DNA of 64,000 bases, from NCBI GenBank assembly GCA_043802745.1, contig JAZDKU010000015.1, positions 3,491 to 67,490 on the forward strand. Reading direction: 5' to 3'. A program made the position numbers and the translations under genes. This document shows, piece after piece, positions 17,646-24,106 of this stretch; the stretch's first letter is position 1; every line of letters begins with the position of its first letter. Below the pieces are notes generated by a model. That model had not been told where the DNA came from. It saw only the letters and a program-made list of their open reading frames with translations, and made no database searches. This DNA is from STD1-80 sp043802745 (lineage in GTDB: Bacteria > Patescibacteriota > Minisyncoccia > Minisyncoccales > CG1-02-41-26).

Positions 17646-18116
17646 TTAATCCAGTTGCTTATTTCTTCCATTTATTTCGTCGAAAAATTCCCTAACTGAT
17701 AAAAGAGTACAGTTAGACAATCTTTTCTTATTAATAAATCTCAATATGTTCATCCTTGCTTCTGAATCATCAGTCACAAGGACCATATTTTTAAAATACC
17801 TTGCCCTCTTGAGAGCGTCTAACAAATAGCCGTCTGCTCCTGTTCTGCTCCCTCCATTTGGGCAGAAAACAAGAAAAAAACTTCCGTGTTTCTTTCTCTC
17901 TGTTTCAGTTACATTGCTTGAGTCAGCGGCAATTTCCACAAGAAAATCGCCATAAGCCGAGCTACTTATGATTCTCTCTCCAAGAGAGTGTAGAGCTTCT
18001 GTTAAATGGCCGTTTTGCTCTCTAATCCTCCTATCTCTGAAAGCCACATTAAATGCGTCGACTATCACTATCTCGTGGCAAACATCGGGATTAAATTTTC
18101 TCTTCTTTTTATCCAA
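17646..18116 (-). CDS. YacP/NYN-like PIN-domain protein
   Basis: 156 aa from a TTG start at 18116, chosen because AGAGGTGAT, a near-perfect Shine-Dalgarno, lies just upstream; the longer ATG frame (18155) would read through that SD. The protein opens with EIVIVDAFNVAFRD, like the IVDGYN start of NYN-domain RNases such as YacP/Rae1, followed by acidic positions in GGSRTGADGYLLDAL and VLVTDDSEARMN that fit a PIN/NYN metal site. Rae1 cuts mRNA on ribosomes; that role is only suggested here. The start codon and SD lie in a hairpin (18113-18140). It is one of only three genes in the window with a strong SD. Confidence 0.55.
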   Translation of the reverse strand: MDKKKRKFNPDVCHEIVIVDAFNVAFRDRRIREQNGHLTEALHSLGERIISSSAYGDFLVEIAADSSNVTETERKKHGSFFLVFCPNGGSRTGADGYLLDALKRARYFKNMVLVTDDSEARMNILRFINKKRLSNCTLLSVREFFDEINGRNKQLD

Positions 18117-18140
18117 TAAAATCACCTCTCTCCTTATTGG
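18113..18140 (-). promoter_or_regulatory. Hairpin presenting the SD and enclosing the TTG start of the YacP-like gene
   Basis: On the minus strand CCAATAA (18134-18140) pairs with TTATTGG (18113-18119); the loop holds GGAGAGAGGTGATT with the SD, and the start codon TTG is part of the 3' arm. Opening or closing this stem could set translation of the gene. The stem is perfect, 7 bp. Confidence 0.5.
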
Positions 18141-18214
18141 ATTTTTAATACGCAATTAAAAAAAGATTACTCCAAATATTAGAAAAATACAAGTTTTGGG
18201 AAAAATAAAGAAAG

Positions 18215-18220
18215 TATGAT
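18215..18220 (+). promoter_or_regulatory. -10 box of dprA (probable leaderless start)
   Basis: TATGAT 11 nt upstream of the dprA ATG (18232); a transcript would begin about 5 nt before the start codon. The -35 region is poor (TTTTGG, 15-bp spacer). No Shine-Dalgarno is present. Confidence 0.4.
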
Positions 18221-18231
18221 ACATTAAATTT

Positions 18232-19119
18232 ATGGAGAGGTTTTTGAATAATTTTCCAATAGGACAGATCGATATAAAAAATTCTTATTTTCCCAAGGCG
18301 TTGAGAAATTTAGCGGGAATGCCAGAGGTTTTATATTACAGGGGCAATATCAAAATTTTAAATGAAAAATGCTTTGCCATTGTGGGCACGAGAAAGCCAA
18401 CAGATTATGGCAAATCAGTTGCTTTATCTTTTAGCAATGGGCTTGCTGAATCTGGACTAACAATTGTTTCTGGCCTGGCCTTGGGCATTGATAGCTTAGC
18501 TCACCAGTGCGCTATTGATAAAAATGCTTTAACCATAGCGGTTTTGGGCTCTGGTCTAGACGAGCCATGCTTTTACCCTGCAGAAAACTTAAAATTAGCC
18601 AAACAAATTTTAGAAAAAAATGGCTGTTTAGTTTCAGAATATCCATCTGGCACAAAAGGCGCTCTCTATACTTTCCCGCAAAGAAACCGTATAATAGCAG
18701 GGTTGTCACTTGGAGCCTTAGTGGTGGAAGCAAAAATAAAATCTGGTGCTTTGATTACAGCCAGCTATGCCAAGCAATATAAAAAACCTGTTTTTGCCAT
18801 ACCAAATAGCATTTACACCCAAACTTCCAAGGGCTGTAATTTTTTAATAAAAAACGGAGCCAAGCTGGTTGAATCGCCAAATGAAATCCTAGAAGTCCTT
18901 GGTTTAAAACAAAAAATAGAAACACAAGACCTTTTTGGCACAAGCCAAGAAAAAATAATAGCTGAAGTTCTAAAAAACGGCCCCTTACACATTGACACTA
19001 TAATTGAAAAAACAAAAATGCCATCTCAGGCAATATCTGGAATTATCTGTATAATGGAATTAGAAAATAAAATTAAAAACCTAGGCGCAAACACATATGC
19101 AATCATTAATAATAGTTGA
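18232..19119 (+). CDS. dprA: DNA-processing protein DprA/Smf
   Basis: Loads RecA on incoming single-stranded DNA during natural transformation. 295 aa; the Rossmann-like core carries FAIVGTRKPTDYGKSVA, SGLALGIDSLAHQCAI and AVLGSGLDEPCFYPAEN, with YPSGTKGALYTFPQRNRIIAGLS and VVEAKIKSGALITASYA following, all hallmark segments. A C-terminal winged-helix-like domain (about 225-290: KIIAEVLKNGPLHIDTIIEK) is present. The gene overlaps topA by 23 bp, a common dprA-topA arrangement. No other competence genes lie in this window. Confidence 0.96.
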   Translation: MERFLNNFPIGQIDIKNSYFPKALRNLAGMPEVLYYRGNIKILNEKCFAIVGTRKPTDYGKSVALSFSNGLAESGLTIVSGLALGIDSLAHQCAIDKNALTIAVLGSGLDEPCFYPAENLKLAKQILEKNGCLVSEYPSGTKGALYTFPQRNRIIAGLSLGALVVEAKIKSGALITASYAKQYKKPVFAIPNSIYTQTSKGCNFLIKNGAKLVESPNEILEVLGLKQKIETQDLFGTSQEKIIAEVLKNGPLHIDTIIEKTKMPSQAISGIICIMELENKIKNLGANTYAIINNS

Positions 19120-21247
19120 AAGCCCGACAAAGGCGAAAACCCTGCAAGGGTTTCTTGACAAAAATTACAATGTTATCTCTTCTTTTGGTCATGTGAGAGA
19201 TTTGCCAAAAAGTGTTTTGGGTGTGGATGTTGAAAAAAACTTTGAAGTGAAGTATATCGTGCCAATTAAAGCCAAACCAAAGGTGAAGATCTTAAAAGAA
19301 GAGGCTAAAAAATCTGATGAAATTATACTAGCAACCGACGAAGACCGCGAAGGAGAAGCAATTGCCTGGCACTTATCTGAAGTTTTAAAGCTAGAAAACC
19401 CAAAAAGAATTGCTTTTCACGAAATAACAAAAACAGCTATTGAAGAAGCGTTAAAAAACCCGCGAAAAATAGATATGAATTTAGTAAACGCCCAGCAATC
19501 AAGAAGAGTTTTGGACAGATTGGTTGGCTACAAGCTTTCTCCTTTTTTATGGAAAAAAATAATGCGAGGGTTGTCAGCGGGCCGAGTGCAGTCAGTGGCT
19601 ATGCGCTTAATTTGCGCAAGAGAAGACGAAATCAAAAAATTTATCCCCCAAGAGTACTGGTCCATTGAGGCATTGCTTGACCGCTTCCGCCCCACCCCTC
19701 GGCCCCAAGCCGAGGAGTGGGGCGGTTTCCGAGCAAATTTGATTGGCGTTGAAATAAAAAACAAAGCTCAAGCTGATAAAATTTTGCAGGAATTAGATGG
19801 GGCGCAATACATTGTTGAAAGCATTGAGAAAAAAGAAACAATCAGAAACCCCCAAGCCCCCTTCACCACCAGCACTCTCCAACAAACATCTTCAAGCAAG
19901 CTAGGCTATGGAGCAAAAAGAACCATGATGATTGCCCAAAAGCTTTATGAAAAAGGTCATATTACCTATCATCGTACCGATTCCTTAAACCTAAATATGC
20001 AAAGCCAAGAAATAGCCAAGCAGTTTATAATTAACTCTTTTGGTGAAAAATATTGGCCAGGAGATTATAGAAAGTTTAAAACAAAATCAAAATCAGCCCA
20101 AGAAGCCCATGAGGCCATCCGGCCAACTCATCCTGAAAACGATCCTGATAGCTTTAAAAAATCAGCTAAGCCAACCCCAGACGAATCAAAGCTTTACACT
20201 TTAATTTGGCAAAGATTTATAGCTAGTCAAATGAGCCAGGCTATTTTTGACACTTGCTCAATTGACATAAAAGCCCATTCGGCAAGCTCAGGGCAGGCCC
20301 CTTCGAATTCCTCAGGACAGGCTTATACATTTAGGGCTAATGGCCAAACCTTAAAATTTGATGGGTTTTTGAAAGTTTATCCTGTTAAGTTTGAAGAAAC
20401 AGATTTGCCCAACTTGGATAAGGGCGAAGTTCTTGAGTTAAAAGACTTACTCTCAAATCAACATTTTACCCAACCCCCGGCCAGATATTCAGAAGCAACA
20501 TTAATAAAAGTTTTAGAAAAAGAAGGCATTGGCCGACCATCAACATATGCCCCAACGCTAAGCACAATTCAACAGAGAAACTACACCGAGAAAGACGAAA
20601 ACAAAAAGCTAAAACCAACCCAAATTGGCATAATGGTTGACACGATGCTTTTAGCGAACTTTCCCCAGATTGTAGATATTCAATTTACTGCTAAAATGGA
20701 GAAAGAGTTCGATGAGGTAGCTAATGGAAAAGACACTTTTCAACAAACCTTAAAAGATTTTTATATGCCATTTGAAAAAATTTTAAAAGACAAAGAAAAA
20801 ACCGTGGAAAAATTAGATCTCACAGAAAAAACCGATAAAATATGCCCAGAATGTAAAAACCCAATGGTGCTACGGATGGGCAGGTTTGGAAAGTTTTATG
20901 CGTGCAGTAAGTTTCCAGAGTGTAAACATACAGAGCCAATAAAAAAACCAACTCTTGGAATTGAGTGCCCAAAATGCGGTCTAGGTCAAATAACTGAAAA
21001 AACAACAAAAACCAAAAAAATATTTTACGGTTGCTCAAATTGGCCCAAGTGCGACTTTGCTTTATGGGATAAACCAGTTAATCAATTCTGCCCGGATTGC
21101 AAGTCTATAATGATAGAAACAAAACCTGCCCGCAATGCTTCCAGCATAGCTGATGCAGGCGGGAGTAAAGTAATAAAATGCCCAAGTAAAACCTGCCCAT
21201 CAATTATCAATGCAAAAGAAAATAAAAAACTTAAAAAGGAAACTTAA
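19097..21247 (+). CDS. topA: DNA topoisomerase I
   Basis: Type IA enzyme that relaxes negative supercoils. 716 aa. Toprim residues lie in IIVESPTKAKT and ATDEDREGEA (79-88); the catalytic Tyr is Y291 in GHITYHRTDS. Three C-terminal Zn ribbons follow (CPECKNPM..CSKFPEC, CPKCGLGQ..CSNWPKC, CPDCKSIM..CPSKTC). Three in-frame repeat-derived inserts are visible. The first is RPTPRPQAEEWGG (198-210), from a 39-bp palindrome also found in metG. The second is SASSGQAPSNSSGQAY, from a 24-bp tandem repeat. The third is PARNASSIADAGGS, inside the third Zn ribbon. The start overlaps dprA; the end overlaps the RelA-like gene by 38 bp. Confidence 0.97.
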   Translation: MQSLIIVESPTKAKTLQGFLDKNYNVISSFGHVRDLPKSVLGVDVEKNFEVKYIVPIKAKPKVKILKEEAKKSDEIILATDEDREGEAIAWHLSEVLKLENPKRIAFHEITKTAIEEALKNPRKIDMNLVNAQQSRRVLDRLVGYKLSPFLWKKIMRGLSAGRVQSVAMRLICAREDEIKKFIPQEYWSIEALLDRFRPTPRPQAEEWGGFRANLIGVEIKNKAQADKILQELDGAQYIVESIEKKETIRNPQAPFTTSTLQQTSSSKLGYGAKRTMMIAQKLYEKGHITYHRTDSLNLNMQSQEIAKQFIINSFGEKYWPGDYRKFKTKSKSAQEAHEAIRPTHPENDPDSFKKSAKPTPDESKLYTLIWQRFIASQMSQAIFDTCSIDIKAHSASSGQAPSNSSGQAYTFRANGQTLKFDGFLKVYPVKFEETDLPNLDKGEVLELKDLLSNQHFTQPPARYSEATLIKVLEKEGIGRPSTYAPTLSTIQQRNYTEKDENKKLKPTQIGIMVDTMLLANFPQIVDIQFTAKMEKEFDEVANGKDTFQQTLKDFYMPFEKILKDKEKTVEKLDLTEKTDKICPECKNPMVLRMGRFGKFYACSKFPECKHTEPIKKPTLGIECPKCGLGQITEKTTKTKKIFYGCSNWPKCDFALWDKPVNQFCPDCKSIMIETKPARNASSIADAGGSKVIKCPSKTCPSIINAKENKKLKKET
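19687..19725. repeat. 39-bp palindrome inside topA (family A)
   Basis: Arms begin CCGCCCCAC and end GTGGGGCGG with one internal mismatch. The reverse complement matches 27741-27778 in metG except for the last few bases. Because topA and metG lie on opposite strands, both genes read the element in the same sense and frame, as RPTPRPQAEEWGG. Confidence 0.9.
20279..20324. repeat. 24-bp tandem repeat inside topA (SSGQA unit)
   Basis: Two copies of TTCGnnnnnCTCAGGrCAGGC, 24 bp apart, encode S(A/N)SSGQA twice. A diverged single copy (TTCGGCAAGCTCAGCACAAG on the minus strand) lies directly upstream of argS at 47161-47182, so the unit is mobile or recurrent. Confidence 0.7.
21125..21162. repeat. GC-rich imperfect palindrome inside the third topA zinc ribbon
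   Basis: CCTGCCCGCAATGC faces GATGCAGGCGGG with a CAGC/GCTG core. It encodes PARNASSIADAGGS between the two Cys pairs. Composition resembles the palindrome at 47976-48027 beside the tmRNA. Confidence 0.6.
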
Positions 21248-22982
21248 CTCCCCGGAGTTATTTGAAGAAATAATTCAGCTTGCAAAAGAAGAAATTTTTA
21301 GGCCTATTTTAAGCGATGAAAAAATCGCTAAAAACAAGGCTTTTTTGTTTAACCATGCCATAAAAACCGGGGAAATACTAAGCGAAATAAACTCATCAAA
21401 AGAAACTATTTTAGCTGGAATACTTTACCAGCTCAAAGATTTAGTTTTTCCAAAATCAATCACCCAAGAAAGCCAACAAAACGAAATCTTTGACATTATA
21501 ACTTTAACAAAAAAGCTTAGAGATTCTTTTGGTTTTTTCAAAGAGCCAAAAATGAAATCTATTAAAGACTGGCAAAAAGTTCTTTTTGATGAGCAATCAG
21601 AAAATTTAAGAAAGTCATTTTTTGCTTTAGCTAAAGACCTCCAACCCATCTTGGTTTTAATAGCCGACTCTTTGGACGAAATAGAGAGTATGGCAAGATA
21701 TTACAACAAAAACCAACAAAAAAACCAGGCCATCATTGCTTTGGAAATTATGGCGCCTTTATGCTATGCCCTTGGTATGGAAAACTTGAAAGTAAGGTTT
21801 GAAGATGCTGCCTTTCCCATTCTCTATCCCAAAGAATACGGGTGGTTAATCAAAAACTTCACCGACGACAGAACAGAAATAAGGGCCTACACTGAAAAGA
21901 TAAAACCAAAAGTTAAAAAAATTCTTCAAGATAAAGGCCTAACAAAAGTTGAAATCTTTTCCCGAGCAAAGGGCTTATTTTCGCTTTATCAAAAACTCTT
22001 AAGACACGACATGGATTTTAGCCAAATTTACGACGTAGTGGCTGTTCGGGTTTTAGTTGAAACAGCGGACGATTGTTATAAAGCCTTGGGTTTTTTGCAC
22101 CAAATTTTTCAGCCCCTACCAAACAGAACAAAAGACTATATTGGCAATCCAAAAAACAATGGCTATCGGGCAATCCACACCACTGTTACTGGCCCAGAAA
22201 ATAAAACATTTGAAATCCAAATAAAAACAATGCAAATGCACCAAGAAGCTGAGTTTGGTATTGCTGCTCACTTGGGATATAAGGGAAAGATAAACTCAAA
22301 AGCTTATAAACAATTTTTTTGGCTTGATAAAATTCGCCAATGGAAGGCTGAAGCAACAACAATGGATGGTCTTTCAAAAGATATTAAAAAGGGGTTGTTT
22401 AAAGATTTAATTTTTGTTTCAACGCCAAAAGGCGACCTTATCAACCTGCCAAAAGACGCAACCCCGGTTGACTTTGCCTATGCTGTTCATTCAGATATCG
22501 GCGACCATTGCGAAGGCGCCTTGGTTAATCAAAAAATGGTACCCTTAAATTATAAACTGCAAAACAATGACCATATAGAAATTTTGACTAGCAAGAACCA
22601 CTCTCCTTCAGAAAAATGGCTAAGTTTTGTTAAGACACAAAAAGCTAAAAGCAAAATCAGCAAATTTTTAGAGCAGTCATTGGGCCAACCCGCTCAATCA
22701 ATGGCTAAGGCAACTGTTTCAGCTATTACAGAAAAGGTTAGCCTTATTAAAAAAATTATTCCTAGCCGCTTTATCAAGACACCAAAAATTTTAATTGGCG
22801 GAGAACAAGGGATTGCCTTTAAGCTAACTATGTGTTGCCACCCCAAACTAGGTGATAAAATTTCAGCTTTCATAACCCAGGGAGGAGGCGCTTCTGTTCA
22901 TAAAGAAACCTGCTTTAACTTAATCGAATTAAAACAAAAATGGCCCGAACGAATCGTGCCAGCTTCTTGGGTTAGTTCTTGA
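21210..22982 (+). CDS. RelA/SpoT-family (p)ppGpp synthetase with degenerate hydrolase domain
   Basis: 590-aa stringent-response enzyme. The synthetase domain is well kept: IYDVVAVRVLVETADDCYKALG, KDYIGNPKNNGYRAIHTTV, then TFEIQIKTMQMHQEAEFGIAAH. A TGS domain follows (LIFVSTPKGDLINLPKDATPVDFAYAVHSDIGDHCEGA) and then a short zinc-finger-like part (MCCHPKLGDKISAFITQGGGASVHKETC). The N-terminal HD hydrolase domain has lost its signature: the HD pair after the ILAGIL segment is YQ, and the ADRLHNMRT block is ADSLDEIES. The C-terminal ACT domain is missing. I infer a synthetase without hydrolase activity, like RelA. It overlaps topA by 38 bp. Confidence 0.88.
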   Translation: MQKKIKNLKRKLNSPELFEEIIQLAKEEIFRPILSDEKIAKNKAFLFNHAIKTGEILSEINSSKETILAGILYQLKDLVFPKSITQESQQNEIFDIITLTKKLRDSFGFFKEPKMKSIKDWQKVLFDEQSENLRKSFFALAKDLQPILVLIADSLDEIESMARYYNKNQQKNQAIIALEIMAPLCYALGMENLKVRFEDAAFPILYPKEYGWLIKNFTDDRTEIRAYTEKIKPKVKKILQDKGLTKVEIFSRAKGLFSLYQKLLRHDMDFSQIYDVVAVRVLVETADDCYKALGFLHQIFQPLPNRTKDYIGNPKNNGYRAIHTTVTGPENKTFEIQIKTMQMHQEAEFGIAAHLGYKGKINSKAYKQFFWLDKIRQWKAEATTMDGLSKDIKKGLFKDLIFVSTPKGDLINLPKDATPVDFAYAVHSDIGDHCEGALVNQKMVPLNYKLQNNDHIEILTSKNHSPSEKWLSFVKTQKAKSKISKFLEQSLGQPAQSMAKATVSAITEKVSLIKKIIPSRFIKTPKILIGGEQGIAFKLTMCCHPKLGDKISAFITQGGGASVHKETCFNLIELKQKWPERIVPASWVSS

Positions 22983-23019
22983 AATTACCCCCAAAATCTG
23001 CAATACTAAAAAACAACAA

Positions 23020-23104
23020 GCCGAGGTGATGGAACTGGCTAGACATGTAGGTCTCAAAAACCTATGGCCGAAAGGCCGTGAGGGTTCGACTCCCTCTCTC
23101 GGCA
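23020..23104 (+). tRNA. tRNA-Leu (anticodon CAA)
   Basis: 85-nt type II tRNA. Acceptor GCCGAGG pairs with TCTCGGC (one G-T), discriminator A. The anticodon arm TAGGT-CTCAAAA-ACCTA gives CAA, reading UUG. A long variable arm (TGGCCGAAAGGCCG) and a T-arm with TTCGACT follow. CCA is not encoded. It lies 37 bp behind the RelA-like gene and before a strong terminator. Confidence 0.95.
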
Positions 23105-23120
23105 CATAAACAAAATAAAA

Positions 23121-23171
23121 AAGGGCAGACCTCCAAAAAACTTGAGCTCAGTTCTGGGGAGGTCTGCCCTT
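23121..23171. terminator. Bidirectional intrinsic terminator
   Basis: A perfect 14-bp stem AAGGGCAGACCTCC/GGAGGTCTGCCCTT with a 23-nt loop. T-rich DNA follows on both sides (ATTTATTTTG to the right, TTTTATTTTG to the left), so it can end both tRNA-Leu transcripts and the convergent nucleotidyltransferase gene, whose stop codon it overlaps. Confidence 0.85.
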
Positions 23172-23922
23172 ATTTATTTTGTTCGTTGAGGAAGTTTTCT
23201 ACTTTGGCGATGTCGTCAGGGTTGCCAAAGTCTAGCCAATAATCCTCGAGCATTTTTACTTTTACTTTGCCCTCTTTTGCCAACAAAGTAACCGCGTCAG
23301 TTAACTCGTATTCTCCTCTTGGAGATAAACAAACTTGAGAAAGTTTTTCAAAAACTTCGGGCGTAAACTTATAAATCCCCTTGTTAACCAAATTGCCAAC
23401 ATATTCTTTTGGCTTTTCTATAATCTCTTTTAAGTGGCCCTTGTCATCGATTATTAAAACCCCATATTTTTCTGGATTTTCAGCCACAGAAGCGCCAATA
23501 TAATTATAGACATCATCAATAGCCATTGATTTTAAATCGCGCACAGAAAATAAATTATCCCCATAAATGGAAATAAAGCTTTCATTACCAACGAAATCTT
23601 TAATGCATTTCATTGGGCATAAAGTGCCATATTCTTTTTCTTTTGGGCCCAAAATCTTAAATTGATCAACCAGCTGGATTTTAATATCATTTTTATTATT
23701 ACTAGAGCAATGCTCCAAATATTCCTTAGCAAACCTTTCCATTAATTCAGCAAAAAAGCCAACTACTAAGATAAAATCTTTGTAGCCAGCTTCAATTAAA
23801 TTATCGAGCAAATAAGCCAAAAATGGCCTTTGCTTTACACAGATTAAGGACTTGGGCTTATCTTTGCAAAGCTCTTTCATCCTTGTGCCCTGGCCGGCTG
23901 CTGCAATAACAACTTTCATCAT
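23170..23922 (-). CDS. Sugar-phosphate nucleotidyltransferase
   Basis: 250 aa; transfers a nucleotidyl group to a sugar-1-phosphate to make an activated sugar for glycan synthesis. The start KVVIAAAGQGTRMKELCKDKPKSLICV carries the GxGTR...KPK nucleotide-binding loop; ISIYGDNLF supplies the metal-binding Asp, and GVLIIDDKGHLKEIIEKPKEYVGNLVNKGIYKF the conserved EKP and N-x-GIY blocks. It fits RmlA/GlmU-N/GCD1-type enzymes; which sugar and base are used cannot be said. It is preceded by a 180-bp region full of hairpins (23944-24106) and ends in a shared terminator. It may supply the glycosyltransferase-type enzymes elsewhere in the genome. Confidence 0.9.
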   Translation of the reverse strand: MMKVVIAAAGQGTRMKELCKDKPKSLICVKQRPFLAYLLDNLIEAGYKDFILVVGFFAELMERFAKEYLEHCSSNNKNDIKIQLVDQFKILGPKEKEYGTLCPMKCIKDFVGNESFISIYGDNLFSVRDLKSMAIDDVYNYIGASVAENPEKYGVLIIDDKGHLKEIIEKPKEYVGNLVNKGIYKFTPEVFEKLSQVCLSPRGEYELTDAVTLLAKEGKVKVKMLEDYWLDFGNPDDIAKVENFLNEQNK

Positions 23923-23943
23923 ATGTTAGAACCCCTTAACGAG

Positions 23944-24106
23944 CCTGTATAATTTTTAATAAAATTATACAGGAGAGTTTAGGGGGTATTACACCCTGTG
24001 AAGTAAAATTTGAGTACAAATTTTAATTTTAAATTTATTAAAATTTAAAATTACTTCACGGGGTAGTGATTTTACTACTAAATTTTTGATTAGGCCTCAA
24101 AAATTT
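23944..24106. repeat. Run of four AT-rich hairpins between leuS and the nucleotidyltransferase gene
   Basis: Four hairpins stand almost end to end. (1) 23944-23973, a perfect 13-bp stem CCTGTATAATTTT with a 4-nt loop. (2) 23994-24063, outer arms CCCTGTGAAGTAA/TTACTTCACGGGG with a nested AATTTTAATTTTAAATTT stem. (3) 24063-24078, GTAGT/ACTAC. (4) 24080-24106, a perfect 10-bp AAATTTTTGA/TCAAAAATTT stem covering the leuS stop. This is far more structure than a terminator needs; it may be a repeat element or a leader RNA. Confidence 0.75.
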
